Positions 24,569-33,807 of a DNA stretch of 64,000 bases are shown here, piece by piece. The first letter of the stretch is position 1. Each line of letters starts with the position of its first letter. Below the pieces are notes generated by a model. That model had not been told where the DNA came from. It worked only from the letters and a program-made list of their open reading frames with translations, and made no database searches. The position numbers were made by a program, and so were the translations under genes. The stretch is from NCBI GenBank assembly GCA_965224595.1, contig OZ245058.1:2480001-2544000 (forward strand), read 5' to 3'. The DNA comes from Aliivibrio_A sp016764915. Its GTDB lineage: Bacteria; Pseudomonadota; Gammaproteobacteria; Enterobacterales; Vibrionaceae.

Positions 24569-25167
24569 GCCAGCATCTCCTCAACTTGCTTAACTGCATC
24601 AGCAGTTATAAGAACCTTGTTAAATGCAACAAGACTTACTGGATCAATACCAGCAACATCACGTGCATCAACTTTATATAGGTTACGTGCAGCTAAGAAT
24701 AGATTTTCGTCTACCTCGCCAGTAACGATAAGAACGTCGTTAAGCTCAAGTTCTTTAAGCTTTGCAACTAATTCTTTTGTTTTTGGCGTTTCTACAGAGA
24801 AGCTATCAACAACGACTAAACGTTCCTGACGAACTAACTCAGAAAGAATGCTCTTAAGAGCACCACGATACATTTTCTTGTTTACTTTTTGGCTGTGATC
24901 CTGAGGTTTCGCAGCAAAAGTAACACCACCTGAACGCCAGATTGGGCTACGAATAGTTCCCGCACGAGCTCGGCCTGTACCTTTTTGGCGCCATGGTTTA
25001 GCACCGCCACCAGACACTTCTGAACGTGTTTTTTGAGCACGAGTACCTTGACGAGCACCAGCTGCAAAAGCAACTACTACTTGATGTACAAGAGCTTCAT
25101 TAAACTCACGTCCGAATGTAGTCTCGGAAACAGTTAGCGCATCAGCGCCTTTAACCATCAATTCCAT
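24565..25167 (-). CDS. rplD: 50S ribosomal protein L4
   Basis: L4 lines the exit tunnel and, in E. coli, represses the S10 operon by acting on its leader RNA. The 200-residue product starts MELMVKGADALTVSETTFG and contains the tunnel loop (KTRSEVSGGGAKPWRQKGTG). It is 16 bp after rplC and overlaps rplW by 4 bp. The long structured leader before rpsJ is consistent with L4 control. Confidence 0.99.
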   Translation of the reverse strand: MELMVKGADALTVSETTFGREFNEALVHQVVVAFAAGARQGTRAQKTRSEVSGGGAKPWRQKGTGRARAGTIRSPIWRSGGVTFAAKPQDHSQKVNKKMYRGALKSILSELVRQERLVVVDSFSVETPKTKELVAKLKELELNDVLIVTGEVDENLFLAARNLYKVDARDVAGIDPVSLVAFNKVLITADAVKQVEEMLA

Positions 25168-25183
25168 TACTATCTCCTAGACG

Positions 25184-25813
25184 TTACGATTTAACAGCTG
25201 GTTTAACGATCACATTTCCGCCAATTGCACCAGGGACTGCACCTTTAATAAGGAGTAGTTTGCGCTCAGCATCAACACGAACGATTTCTAGGTTTTGAGT
25301 CGTTACACGCTCAGCACCCATGTGACCAGACATTTTCTTGCCTTTAAATACGCGACCTGGCGTTTGGCATTGGCCAATTGAACCCGGAGCACGATGAGAC
25401 AATGAGTTACCATGGGTCATATCTTGAGTAGCGAAGTTCCAACGCTTAATTACGCCTTGGAAGCCTTTACCTTTAGATGTGCCTGTAACGTCTACTTTTT
25501 TTGTTTCTGTGAAAAGATCAACGTTAAGCTCAGCGCCAACTTCAAACTCTTCACCGTTTTCTAAACGGAATTCCCAAAGACCACGGCCAGCTTCAACGCC
25601 AGCTTTAGCAAAATGACCTGCATTAGGTTTGCTTACGCGGCTAGCTTTCTTAGTTCCAGTAGTTACTTGAATTGCAGCATAACCATCAGTTTCAAGTGTT
25701 TTCACTTGAGAAACACGGTTTGCTTCAACTTCAACAACAGTTACCGGAATAGAAGTGCCATCTTCGGTAAAAATGCGGGTCATGCCCACTTTACGACCGA
25801 CTAGACCAATCAT
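25184..25813 (-). CDS. rplC: 50S ribosomal protein L3
   Basis: L3 starts large-subunit assembly and reaches the peptidyl transferase centre. The 209-residue product begins MIGLVGRKVGMTRIF and contains the conserved loop MTHGNSLSHRAPGSIGQC, including the Gln methylated by PrmB in E. coli. It is 13 bp after rpsJ. Confidence 0.99.
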   Translation of the reverse strand: MIGLVGRKVGMTRIFTEDGTSIPVTVVEVEANRVSQVKTLETDGYAAIQVTTGTKKASRVSKPNAGHFAKAGVEAGRGLWEFRLENGEEFEVGAELNVDLFTETKKVDVTGTSKGKGFQGVIKRWNFATQDMTHGNSLSHRAPGSIGQCQTPGRVFKGKKMSGHMGAERVTTQNLEIVRVDAERKLLLIKGAVPGAIGGNVIVKPAVKS

Positions 25814-25826
25814 TATCTTATCTCCC

Positions 25827-26138
25827 TTAACCTAAGCTAATCTGTACGTCAACGCCAGCAGCTAGATCTAGACGCATAAGCGCATCAACAGTTTTATCTG
25901 TAGGCTCAACGATGTCGATAAGACGTTTGTGAGTACGAATCTCGTACTGATCACGTGCGTCTTTATTGACGTGAGGGGAAGTAAGAACAGTAAAACGTTC
26001 TTTGCGAGTTGGTAGTGGGATAGGTCCACGAACCTGTGCGCCAGTACGTTTTGCTGTTTCAACGATTTCCGCAGTAGACTGATCGATTAAACGATAATCG
26101 AAAGCCTTTAGTCGGATACGAATACGTTGGTTCTGCAT
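25827..26138 (-). CDS. rpsJ: 30S ribosomal protein S10
   Basis: S10 is a small-subunit head protein that, as NusE, also joins NusB at boxA during rRNA antitermination, linking this gene to the boxA sites above. The product has 103 residues, MQNQRIRIRLKAFDYRLIDQ. I chose the ATG at 26138: the frame can be read 15 bp further to a TTG, but GGAG just upstream is then the ribosome site and 103 residues is the family length. It is the first S10-operon gene. Confidence 0.98.
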   Translation of the reverse strand: MQNQRIRIRLKAFDYRLIDQSTAEIVETAKRTGAQVRGPIPLPTRKERFTVLTSPHVNKDARDQYEIRTHKRLIDIVEPTDKTVDALMRLDLAAGVDVQISLG

Positions 26139-26378
26139 TAGACAGAGCTCCAATAATTAAATACACAAATAATATCGCCACTCACACTCAAAAATGAGGG
26201 AATGTCGATTGATTTATGTGAAACCGTAGTGCCAAAATTAGGCACATTGTCAGTTAATTTTCATTAACCGCGAACATAAGCTGAGTATACATTGTGAATA
26301 AAAAGTTCTATACAGACTCTCTTTATTCTCCTCAGTGCTCATTGGTTCACACCTGCCTCTAAGAGGTCAGTGCTAGGC
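26139..26378 (-). promoter_or_regulatory. S10 operon leader (probable L4 control region)
   Basis: About 240 nt of untranslated leader lie between promoter and rpsJ. Readable hairpins include GUUAAU-GAAA-AUUAAC with a GNRA tetraloop (26253-26268) and GUGCC/GGCAC (26229-26245), plus a longer stem-prone region near the promoter. In E. coli L4 acts on hairpins of the equivalent leader. Structure is seen; L4 control is inferred. Confidence 0.6.
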
Positions 26379-26406
26379 ATTATACAGAACATTTTAGATT
26401 GTGCAA
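26379..26406 (-). promoter_or_regulatory. S10 operon promoter
   Basis: Minus strand TTGCAC (26401-26406), 16-nt spacer, perfect TATAAT (26379-26384), about 240 bp upstream of rpsJ. Confidence 0.82.
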
Positions 26407-26481
26407 GACAGTAGCATCGAAACTTATCAATTTATCAATTAACTTCATTCTATCTTGTTGATATTATTGTATAATTTCCAT

Positions 26482-26509
26482 AAAAAAAGGAAGCCGAAGC
26501 TTCCTTTTT
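26482..26509 (-). terminator. terminator after tuf
   Basis: Stem GGAAGC/GCTTCC extended by A-T pairs, loop of 4 nt, then TTTTTTT on the minus strand. It lies 24 bp after the tuf stop and ends the str operon; about 75 bp further is the S10 promoter. Confidence 0.92.
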
Positions 26510-26532
26510 GTTGTTATTGTCAAATAACGCGA

Positions 26533-27717
26533 TTAAGCGATTACTTTAGCAACAACACCAGCACCTACTGTACGGCCACCTTCACGGATAGCAAAACGTA
26601 GACCTTCGTCCATCGCGATTGGTGCGATTAGTGTAACGTGCATTTGTACGTTATCACCAGGCATTACCATTTCAACACCTTCTGGAAGTGTGATATCGCC
26701 AGTTACATCCGTTGTACGGAAGTAAAACTGTGGACGGTAACCTTTGAAGAATGGAGTGTGACGTCCGCCTTCATCTTTTGACAGAATATAAACTTCTGAT
26801 TCAAACGTTGTGTGTGGATTAATTGAACCTTTTGCAGCCAATACTTGACCACGTTCAACGTCTTCACGCTTAGTACCACGTAGAAGTGCACCAACATTCT
26901 CACCAGCACGACCTTCGTCAAGCAGTTTACGGAACATTTCAACACCAGTACAAGTAGTAAGAACGGTATCTTTGATACCAATAATTTCTACTTCATCACC
27001 TACTTTTAGGATACCGCGTTCAATACGTCCAGTAACAACAGTTCCGCGACCTTGAATTGAAAATACATCTTCAATTGGTAGCAAGAACGGCTTATCTATT
27101 TCACGCTTTGGAAGTGGAATGTAGTTGTCTAGTGCTTCTGCAAGCTCAATGACTTTGTCTTCCCACTGCTTTTCGCCATTTAGTGCACCAAGAGCTGAGC
27201 CCTGGATTACTGGAAGATCATCACCTGGGTAGTCGTACTCAGAAAGAAGTTCACGAACTTCCATCTCAACTAGCTCAAGCAGCTCTTCATCATCAACCAT
27301 GTCACATTTGTTCATGAATACGATGATGTAAGGAATACCAACCTGGCGACCAAGTAGGATGTGCTCACGAGTTTGTGGCATTGGGCCATCAGTCGCTGCA
27401 ACTACAAGGATACCACCGTCCATTTGAGCAGCACCAGTGATCATGTTTTTAACATAATCGGCGTGTCCAGGACAGTCAACGTGTGCGTAGTGACGCGCTG
27501 GTGTATCGTACTCAACGTGAGAAGTAGAGATTGTGATACCACGCTCGCGCTCTTCAGGAGCATTATCGATAGAAGCGAAATCTTTAGCAACACCACCGTA
27601 CACTTTTGCAAGAGTAGTACAGATAGCAGCTGTTAGCGTTGTTTTACCGTGATCGACGTGGCCAATTGTGCCAACGTTTACATGCGGTTTAGTACGTTCA
27701 AATTTTTCTTTAGACAC
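26533..27717 (-). CDS. tuf: elongation factor Tu
   Basis: EF-Tu is the GTPase that brings aminoacyl-tRNA to the ribosome. The 394-residue product has the P-loop GHVDHGKT at 19-26, DCPGH, the NKCD guanine motif and domains 2 and 3 (RGTVVTGRIERG; GGRHTPFFKGYRPQFYFRT). Translation starts at GTG, with AGGAAGG as ribosome site. It lies 96 bp after fusA in the str operon. Many gammaproteobacteria have a second tuf gene, not in this window. Confidence 0.99.
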   Translation of the reverse strand: MSKEKFERTKPHVNVGTIGHVDHGKTTLTAAICTTLAKVYGGVAKDFASIDNAPEERERGITISTSHVEYDTPARHYAHVDCPGHADYVKNMITGAAQMDGGILVVAATDGPMPQTREHILLGRQVGIPYIIVFMNKCDMVDDEELLELVEMEVRELLSEYDYPGDDLPVIQGSALGALNGEKQWEDKVIELAEALDNYIPLPKREIDKPFLLPIEDVFSIQGRGTVVTGRIERGILKVGDEVEIIGIKDTVLTTCTGVEMFRKLLDEGRAGENVGALLRGTKREDVERGQVLAAKGSINPHTTFESEVYILSKDEGGRHTPFFKGYRPQFYFRTTDVTGDITLPEGVEMVMPGDNVQMHVTLIAPIAMDEGLRFAIREGGRTVGAGVVAKVIA

Positions 27718-27783
27718 GATCGTGTTCCTTCCTAGTTAAGAGACGCCCTACCGTCGTATGGACGTATCAGAAGTCTTTATTAA

Positions 27784-27804
27784 AGTACAAAATTTATTTG
27801 TACT
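27784..27804 (-). other. hairpin between fusA and tuf
   Basis: GTACAAA/TTTGTAC with a 5-nt loop, followed on the minus strand by TTTAATAAAG. It may be a weak attenuator or an mRNA processing site; the T-run is too short for a confident terminator. Confidence 0.35.
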
Positions 27805-27813
27805 GAAAAACAG

Positions 27814-29910
27814 TTAAGTTCGTTCAGCGATTATGCCATCAGCGACATTCTTAGGAACTTGAGCATATTCGCTAAATTCCATCGAGTATGACGCGCGGCC
27901 TTGAGTCGCAGAGCGCAACGAAGTTGCATAACCAAACATTGAAGAGAGAGGAACTTGTGCACGAACGATTTTCACGCCTGCGACGCCATCATCCATACCT
28001 TCTATTATGCCGCGACGGCGATTAACATCACCAACCACGTCACCCATCCAATCTTCAGGAGTGGTTATTTCAACTTTCATCATTGGCTCAAGAATTACTG
28101 GTTGCGCTTGAAGTGCACCGTTCTTGAAAGCCATTGAACCGGCGATTTTGAAAGCCATTTCGTTTGAATCAACATCATGGTAAGAACCGTCAAACAGTGT
28201 TGCTTGTACGTCCAGTACTGGAAAACCAGCAAGCACGCCATTATTCATCTGCTCTTCGATACCTTTCGCGACTGAACTTATGTATTCACGAGGAACAGCG
28301 CCACCCACTATTTCATCAACAAAAACAAAACCTGCGCCAGGTTCTGATGGTTCAATCTTAAGCCATACGTGGCCATATTGGCCTCGACCGCCAGATTGAC
28401 GAACAAATTTTCCTTCAACCTCAGTTTTACCGAGAATTGTTTCACGGTACGCAACTTGAGGCTTACCAACGTTACACTCTACACCGAATTCACGGCGCAT
28501 ACGTTCAACGATGATATCAAGATGAAGTTCACCCATTCCAGATATTAATGTTTGTCCAGATTCGTCATCGGTTTCAACTCGGAAAGATGGGTCTTCTGCC
28601 GCTAGTTTTCCTAACGCGATACCCATTTTCTCTTGATCAGCTTGTGATCGAGGTTCAACTGCAATTTGAATTACTGGTTCCGGAAATTCCATACGCTCTA
28701 GAATAATCTTGCTATTCTGATCACATAAAGTATCACCCGTTGTCACATTTTTTAGACCAATCGCTGCTGCGATATCACCAGCACGAATCTCACTGATCTC
28801 TTCACGTTTGTTAGCATGCATCTGTACGATACGCCCAAAACGTTCACGCTTCTCTTTTACAGAGTTATAAACACCGTCACCGGAATTTACAACACCGGAA
28901 TAGACGCGCATAAATGTTAGGTTACCTACAAATGGGTCCGTAGCAATCTTAAACGCTAGTGCGGCAAATGGTTCGTCATCACTTGAGTGACGTACAATCT
29001 GATTGCCATACTCGTCTTCACCTTTGATAGCTTTCACTTCAGTTGGTGATGGCAAGAAGTCAATAACTGCATCAAGTACAGCTTGAACACCTTTGTTCTT
29101 AAAAGCGGAACCGCATGTTGCTACTACAATTTCGTTGGCTAATGTACGTTGACGAAGTCCAGCTTTAATCTCTTCTTCAGAGAGCTCTCCTCCTTCAAGG
29201 TATTTTTCCATCAATTCATCAGTTGCTTCTGCAGCTGATTCAACTAAATGCATTCGCCACTCATCTGCTAAATCTTGCATCTCCGCTGGAATGTCTTCAT
29301 AGGTAAACGTAGTACCTAGGTCAGCTTCATTCCAGTTGATCGCTTTCATTTTTATCAGATCAATAACGCCTTTAAACTCTTCTTCCGCTCCAATATTTAA
29401 TTGAATTGGAACTGGAGTTGCACCTAGACGGTTTTTTATTTGCTCAACGACACGCAAAAAATCAGCGCCAGCACGGTCCATTTTGTTAACGAACACCATG
29501 CGTGGGACTTCATACTTGTCGGCTTGACGCCATACAGTCTCAGACTGAGGCTCTACACCAGATGATCCACAGAAGACAACTACAGCACCATCAAGTACGC
29601 GCAATGAACGTTCAACTTCAATGGTGAAGTCTACGTGCCCAGGGGTATCGATGATGTTGATGCGGTGTTGTTGGAATTGATCTTCCATACCGCCCCAGAA
29701 TGTAGTAGTTGCAGCAGATGTGATAGTAATACCACGCTCCTGCTCTTGCTCCATCCAATCCATAGTTGCAGCACCGTCATGTACTTCACCAATTTTATGA
29801 GACAAACCAGTGTAGAACAAAATACGCTCGGTAGTTGTAGTCTTACCGGCGTCAACGTGAGCAATAATACCGATATTTCGGTACAGCTCAATAGGTGTTT
29901 TACGAGCCAC
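27814..29910 (-). CDS. fusA: elongation factor G
   Basis: EF-G is the translocation GTPase, also acting in ribosome recycling. The 698-residue product has the P-loop AHVDAGKT at 17-24, DTPGHVDF and the NKMDRAG guanine motif, followed by domains II to V, ending QVPKNVADGIIAERT. The start codon is GTG. It lies between rpsG and tuf, the standard str order. Confidence 0.99.
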   Translation of the reverse strand: MARKTPIELYRNIGIIAHVDAGKTTTTERILFYTGLSHKIGEVHDGAATMDWMEQEQERGITITSAATTTFWGGMEDQFQQHRINIIDTPGHVDFTIEVERSLRVLDGAVVVFCGSSGVEPQSETVWRQADKYEVPRMVFVNKMDRAGADFLRVVEQIKNRLGATPVPIQLNIGAEEEFKGVIDLIKMKAINWNEADLGTTFTYEDIPAEMQDLADEWRMHLVESAAEATDELMEKYLEGGELSEEEIKAGLRQRTLANEIVVATCGSAFKNKGVQAVLDAVIDFLPSPTEVKAIKGEDEYGNQIVRHSSDDEPFAALAFKIATDPFVGNLTFMRVYSGVVNSGDGVYNSVKEKRERFGRIVQMHANKREEISEIRAGDIAAAIGLKNVTTGDTLCDQNSKIILERMEFPEPVIQIAVEPRSQADQEKMGIALGKLAAEDPSFRVETDDESGQTLISGMGELHLDIIVERMRREFGVECNVGKPQVAYRETILGKTEVEGKFVRQSGGRGQYGHVWLKIEPSEPGAGFVFVDEIVGGAVPREYISSVAKGIEEQMNNGVLAGFPVLDVQATLFDGSYHDVDSNEMAFKIAGSMAFKNGALQAQPVILEPMMKVEITTPEDWMGDVVGDVNRRRGIIEGMDDGVAGVKIVRAQVPLSSMFGYATSLRSATQGRASYSMEFSEYAQVPKNVADGIIAERT

Positions 29911-29982
29911 AATTGTATCCTCTTACTAAGGAAATCCTTAGTGGATGAACAAAGTGCAGCAAAAAATGCTGCACCTTTGGTA

Positions 29983-30453
29983 TTACCAGCGGTAGTGTGC
30001 GAATGCTTTATTCGCGTCTGCCATGCGATGAACGTCTTCACGTTTCTTCACAGCGCTACCTTTGTTTTCAGATGCATCAAGCATCTCGCCAGCTAAACGC
30101 TGAGCCATAGATTTTTCACCACGCTTACGCGCAGCTTCAACTAACCAACGCATAGAAAGAGCGTTACGGCGAACCGGACGAACTTCTACAGGTACTTGGT
30201 ATGTTGAACCACCCACACGGCGAGATTTAACTTCTACCGATGGACGAACGTTTTCAAGAGCTAATTCAAACACTGCTAAGTGTTCTTTATCAGATTTCTC
30301 AGACATTAGTTCTAGTGCACCGTAAACGATTTTTTCAGCAGTTGATTTCTTACCGTCAACCATTACGATGTTTATAAATTTTGCCAGCAGTTCAGATTTG
30401 AACTTAGGATCTGGAAGGATCTTACGCTGGCCTATTACGCGACGACGTGGCAT
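29983..30453 (-). CDS. rpsG: 30S ribosomal protein S7
   Basis: S7 organises the small-subunit head and, in E. coli, is the autogenous repressor of the str operon at the rpsL-rpsG junction. The 156-residue product begins MPRRRVIGQRKILPDPKF and ends ANKAFAHYRW. The 96-bp gap after rpsL is longer than most here and fits a regulatory junction. Confidence 0.99.
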   Translation of the reverse strand: MPRRRVIGQRKILPDPKFKSELLAKFINIVMVDGKKSTAEKIVYGALELMSEKSDKEHLAVFELALENVRPSVEVKSRRVGGSTYQVPVEVRPVRRNALSMRWLVEAARKRGEKSMAQRLAGEMLDASENKGSAVKKREDVHRMADANKAFAHYRW

Positions 30454-30549
30454 GGATATATCTCCGTTGTCTTTTTCAGGTTATCCAAAACTTTGCAGTT
30501 TCTTCAAATTATAAATAATATTGTGTTTGGCCTTACTTAACGGAATCCA

Positions 30550-30924
30550 TTAAGACTTAGGTCGTTTAACACCATACTTTGAACGACCTTTCTTACGGTC
30601 ATTTACGCCTGCACAGTCAAGTGCACCACGTACGGTGTGGTAACGCACACCTGGTAAATCTTTAACACGGCCACCGCGGATAAGAACAACACTGTGCTCT
30701 TGAAGGTTATGACCTTCACCACCGATGTATGAAGTAACTTCAAAACCGTTAGTTAGACGAACACGACAAACTTTACGAAGTGCTGAGTTCGGTTTTTTTG
30801 GAGTAGTAGTATATACGCGAGTACATACACCACGTTTTTGTGGACACGCTTCGAGCGCAGGCACGTTGCTTTTAACAACTTGCTTTGCACGTGGCTTGCG
30901 TACCAACTGATTAATAGTTGCCAT
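30550..30924 (-). CDS. rpsL: 30S ribosomal protein S12
   Basis: S12 shapes decoding accuracy and is the classical streptomycin-resistance target. The 124-residue product has KKPNSALRKVCRVRLTNGFE (Lys43 region with TTPKKPNSA) and GVRYHTVRGALDCAGV (near Lys88, here LPGVR). The residues at those sites look wild-type. It is the first str gene, about 70 bp downstream of a strong promoter. Confidence 0.99.
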   Translation of the reverse strand: MATINQLVRKPRAKQVVKSNVPALEACPQKRGVCTRVYTTTPKKPNSALRKVCRVRLTNGFEVTSYIGGEGHNLQEHSVVLIRGGRVKDLPGVRYHTVRGALDCAGVNDRKKGRSKYGVKRPKS

Positions 30925-30991
30925 TTAAATAGCTCCTGATATTACTTACGTAAACATGTGAAAAATCTATTCCCCGTAATGGGGACGCGAA

Positions 30992-31020
30992 ATTTTATGC
31001 CTCGAACAATTATGTGTCAA
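30992..31020 (-). promoter_or_regulatory. str operon promoter
   Basis: Minus strand perfect TTGACA (31015-31020), 17-nt spacer, TAAAAT (30992-30997). A small leader hairpin TCCCC/GGGGA (30971-30985) follows. No terminator separates it from tusB, so some read-through from tusDCB is possible. Confidence 0.85.
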
Positions 31021-31090
31021 GAAATATACAACTTTCTTGGTGATCTATTTCTATTGCCGACAAATTTGATGGGTGAAAATGATGTAAAAA

Positions 31091-31381
31091 TCACCAAGAT
31101 AGGGATTTTTCACAACGTGCAGTTAAATCAACAAATCCATTAAAATCAACAGCATCAATACACTCAAGTTCATTGATGTCCATCCCCCTCGCTAATACAT
31201 CGGGCTTTAGTGCACACACTTTGCCACCAAGCTGAATAAAAGAGGATAATTGAACATTATTTTGATAAGCGATATAAATTGCATCTTGGGTAAGCAAGAT
31301 AGTATCACTTAGCTTGATGTAATCACTTATACGGTCCATTGGATTATTGAATAAACTCGCCTTCGAAATGATATGCAACAT
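31091..31381 (-). CDS. tusB: tRNA 2-thiouridine synthesis protein TusB (DsrH family)
   Basis: TusB is part of the TusBCD complex that passes persulfide sulfur from TusA to TusE and MnmA for 2-thiolation of wobble uridine in tRNA-Lys, -Glu and -Gln. The 96-residue product begins MLHIISKASLFNN and has family length. It is the last gene of yheO-tusDCB, directly upstream of the str promoter. Confidence 0.93.
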   Translation of the reverse strand: MLHIISKASLFNNPMDRISDYIKLSDTILLTQDAIYIAYQNNVQLSSFIQLGGKVCALKPDVLARGMDINELECIDAVDFNGFVDLTARCEKSLSW

Positions 31382-31413
31382 AGATTCTTACCTTACTTAT
31401 TCAACCTCAGTAA

Positions 31414-31770
31414 TCAAAAAATCAGTACTTTTGAGCATTCACTTACAAGCTTTTGTATCTCAACCGTGCTTACTAACTTTGCTTCGATGATCAATTTTTT
31501 ATTACTAACCTGTCTTGCTATTAGAGACTCTTCACAAATATATATATCGTCAATGTCATAAAGCTCTAATATTTTAAACGTCGCAATATAATCACGAGAT
31601 TTGATTGCATCCGGTTGTTGCTTAGATACGAGTTGGTATACTCCATCTTTAACAAACAGTACACGGATATCTTCAGTATAGGCTGAAGCTGCCAACAGCG
31701 CATCCAAGCCCTCTCTGCCTGAAGCAGAGCTGTGAGGAGGGGTGTTAAATATAAAACCTAATTTACTCAT
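31414..31770 (-). CDS. tusC: tRNA 2-thiouridine synthesis protein TusC (DsrF family)
   Basis: This is the TusC subunit of the sulfur relay heterohexamer. The 118-residue product contains the family segment FNTPPHSSASGREGLDALLA near the N-terminus and lacks a relay cysteine there, as expected. It lies 17 bp after tusD and 32 bp before tusB. Confidence 0.95.
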   Translation of the reverse strand: MSKLGFIFNTPPHSSASGREGLDALLAASAYTEDIRVLFVKDGVYQLVSKQQPDAIKSRDYIATFKILELYDIDDIYICEESLIARQVSNKKLIIEAKLVSTVEIQKLVSECSKVLIF

Positions 31771-31787
31771 TCTATTTTCTTATATCG

Positions 31788-32180
31788 TTAAAATTGAACG
31801 ACACGATCTGCAGTAAGCAATCGCTCCGAAAGCGACCCTAAGCCTACTTGTGAAAACCCCGCTGCTAAGTTTGATGCTTTTAACTTATGCAGCTGAGCTT
31901 CATCTTCACCGACAATACCTCGACGCAACGCTGCAGCGATACAAGTCTCCAACTTAACACCATGTTTGCTCGCTAAACTTTGCCATGCATGAGTAAGATC
32001 AAATTCATCATTGGCAGGTACCAGCAATGAAGACGCATTGCTGACACCATCTTGGTAAAAGAATACAACTTCAAGCTTATGCTGTTGCGCAATCAACGCC
32101 TCAGCAAATAGATAAGCACTTCTTGCTGCTTGACTACCGTAGGCTGAACCAGTAACCACCAATGCATAAGTTAAACTCAC
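31788..32180 (-). CDS. tusD: tRNA 2-thiouridine synthesis sulfurtransferase TusD (DsrE family)
   Basis: TusD carries the relay cysteine. The 130-residue product has LETCIAAALRRG with Cys80, aligning with the catalytic Cys78 of E. coli TusD, and the N-terminal TGSAYGSQAARSAYLFAEA motif. Its start shares one base with the yheO stop, so the two are translationally coupled. Confidence 0.96.
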   Translation of the reverse strand: MSLTYALVVTGSAYGSQAARSAYLFAEALIAQQHKLEVVFFYQDGVSNASSLLVPANDEFDLTHAWQSLASKHGVKLETCIAAALRRGIVGEDEAQLHKLKASNLAAGFSQVGLGSLSERLLTADRVVQF

Positions 32181-32899
32181 TATTCACTCTCTTCAATTTT
32201 TCTCTGGCGAATGTAAAGGTAAACGGTATGCTTTGAAATATTCAGTCTATCGGCTACGCGGTTAATTGCATCTTTAATATCAAAGATCCCCTTATCATAA
32301 AGATCCATAACAATTTGCCTGTTTTTAATATTATTAGCGACACTCTTATCCGCATTTATCTCTTCAACCGTAAATTCAACCGTCTGGTCGACAAGTTCAT
32401 CCACATCACTGGCAAAGTTAACCGTAGAAACCGCTTCTTCAGCTTCATCTTTTGGCATAAATGCTTGTAGCACTTGAGAGAGTGGTACATCTAAATTGAT
32501 ATTGATGCACAGCAAACCAATAATACGATCATCACTATTACGAATCGCAATGGTGATTGACTTCATCAACACTCCCCCCTTCGCTCTTGTAAAATAAGAG
32601 CGAGAGAAGTTTCCTTTCGAACCTTCAATATCTCTAAGCATCTGAAGCGCTAGGTCAGTAATTGGTGAACCCACCTTTCGACCAGTATTCTCTCCGTTAG
32701 CAATTTTAATAGCGGATTTATTTAGATCATCTAATGAGTGCAGTACAATCTCACAATAGGTCCCAATAAGACTGGCTAAACCATCAACGACGGCTTCATA
32801 AGATTTTAAAATATGGTAATCATGTTTTGTAAAAGCACGATTGTTTGTTAGATCATTTTCCATATACTCTGTTTCACTTACCTCTTCATTAGAAACCAC
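32180..32899 (-). CDS. yheO: YheO-type regulator: PAS-like plus helix-turn-helix protein
   Basis: The 239-residue product has an N-terminal YheO/PAS-like domain (about 27-140, LKSYEAVVDGLASLIGTYCE) and a C-terminal helix-turn-helix (about 195-233, IKDAINRVADRLNISKHTVY). It closely resembles E. coli YheO, whose target is not firmly known. Coupling to tusD hints at control of tRNA thiolation; this is inference. The start could also be the internal ATG at residue 13. Confidence 0.92.
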   Translation of the reverse strand: MVSNEEVSETEYMENDLTNNRAFTKHDYHILKSYEAVVDGLASLIGTYCEIVLHSLDDLNKSAIKIANGENTGRKVGSPITDLALQMLRDIEGSKGNFSRSYFTRAKGGVLMKSITIAIRNSDDRIIGLLCININLDVPLSQVLQAFMPKDEAEEAVSTVNFASDVDELVDQTVEFTVEEINADKSVANNIKNRQIVMDLYDKGIFDIKDAINRVADRLNISKHTVYLYIRQRKIEESE

Positions 32900-32970
32900 G
32901 TCATTCTTTCCATTTTATTAAAACTATTACAGCAAGTTTATCAGATTATTTGATTCAATTTTAGATGGCA

Positions 32971-32998
32971 ATAAAAAGACCCAGCAAATGCTGGGCCT
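32971..32998 (-). terminator. terminator after fkpA
   Basis: Stem CCCAGCA/TGCTGGG with a 2-nt apparent loop, then TTTTTAT on the minus strand, 33 bp after the fkpA stop. Confidence 0.88.
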
Positions 32999-33030
32999 AT
33001 TGCGTGATCTAAAACAATATTAAACTCTTT

Positions 33031-33807
33031 TTATTGAACTGTAGCTGCTTCCGCTGCAGTTTCAGGATTTATATCTTTTAACTCCACTTCAAATACAAGC
33101 GTTGAGTTAGCTGGAATCGTTGGTGTATCTTGTGCGCCATACGCAAGCTCAGCTGGAATTACAAATTTGAACTTAGAGCCCACTGTCATCAGCTGAACCC
33201 CTTCCGTCCAACCAGGAATAACACGATCAAGTGGGAAGGTCGCTGGCACACCACGATCAACTGAGCTATCAAACTTAGTGCCATCCGTTAATGTACCAGT
33301 ATAATCAACCACAACCACATCTGTTGAGGCAGGCTTAGCACCTGACCCTTCTGTCATCACTTGATACATTAGGCCAGAATCTGTTTTTGTCACCCCCGCT
33401 TCTTTCTCAAAGCTTGCACGGTAATCATTTCCAGATTGGATAACCACGGCGGCTTTCTCTTGTGCTTGCTCTTGAACAATTGTTGATACACGTTCATCAA
33501 GTTGTTGTAATACAGTTTGAATCTCTTCATCTGTTAAACTCGATTTACCATTAAATGTGTCTTGAACCCCTGATAAAACAAGTTCTTTCTTAAGCTCTAG
33601 ACCTAACTCTGATTGCTTTTCTAGATTTGTGCTTAAATATTTAGCTAGAGATGCACCGATCGCGTAAGCGGCTTTATCATCTTCTGTTATAAATGTCGCA
33701 GCTGAAGGCTCAATAGTTACGGCATCTGTTTTTGGTGCTTCATCTTGACAACCTACAGCCAATACTACTGTTGCTGCTAATAACGACACTTTAAAGATAG
33801 ATTTCAT
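33031..33807 (-). CDS. fkpA: FKBP-type peptidyl-prolyl isomerase FkpA-like
   Basis: This periplasmic folding catalyst and chaperone has 258 residues. It has a signal sequence ending VVLAVGC, so it may be a lipoprotein anchored at Cys20, although Ala at -3 makes the lipobox imperfect. An N-terminal helical dimerisation domain (about 38-140) is followed by the FKBP domain (about 155-250, VVVDYTGTLTDGTKFDSS). It is divergent from the WD40 lipoprotein gene, with 128 bp between them. Confidence 0.93.
   Translation of the reverse strand: MKSIFKVSLLAATVVLAVGCQDEAPKTDAVTIEPSAATFITEDDKAAYAIGASLAKYLSTNLEKQSELGLELKKELVLSGVQDTFNGKSSLTDEEIQTVLQQLDERVSTIVQEQAQEKAAVVIQSGNDYRASFEKEAGVTKTDSGLMYQVMTEGSGAKPASTDVVVVDYTGTLTDGTKFDSSVDRGVPATFPLDRVIPGWTEGVQLMTVGSKFKFVIPAELAYGAQDTPTIPANSTLVFEVELKDINPETAAEAATVQ

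Noticed and set aside
29635..30096. 153-residue plus-strand frame over the fusA start and rpsG end
   Set aside because: It is antisense to fusA and rpsG with no ribosome site and no recognisable family.
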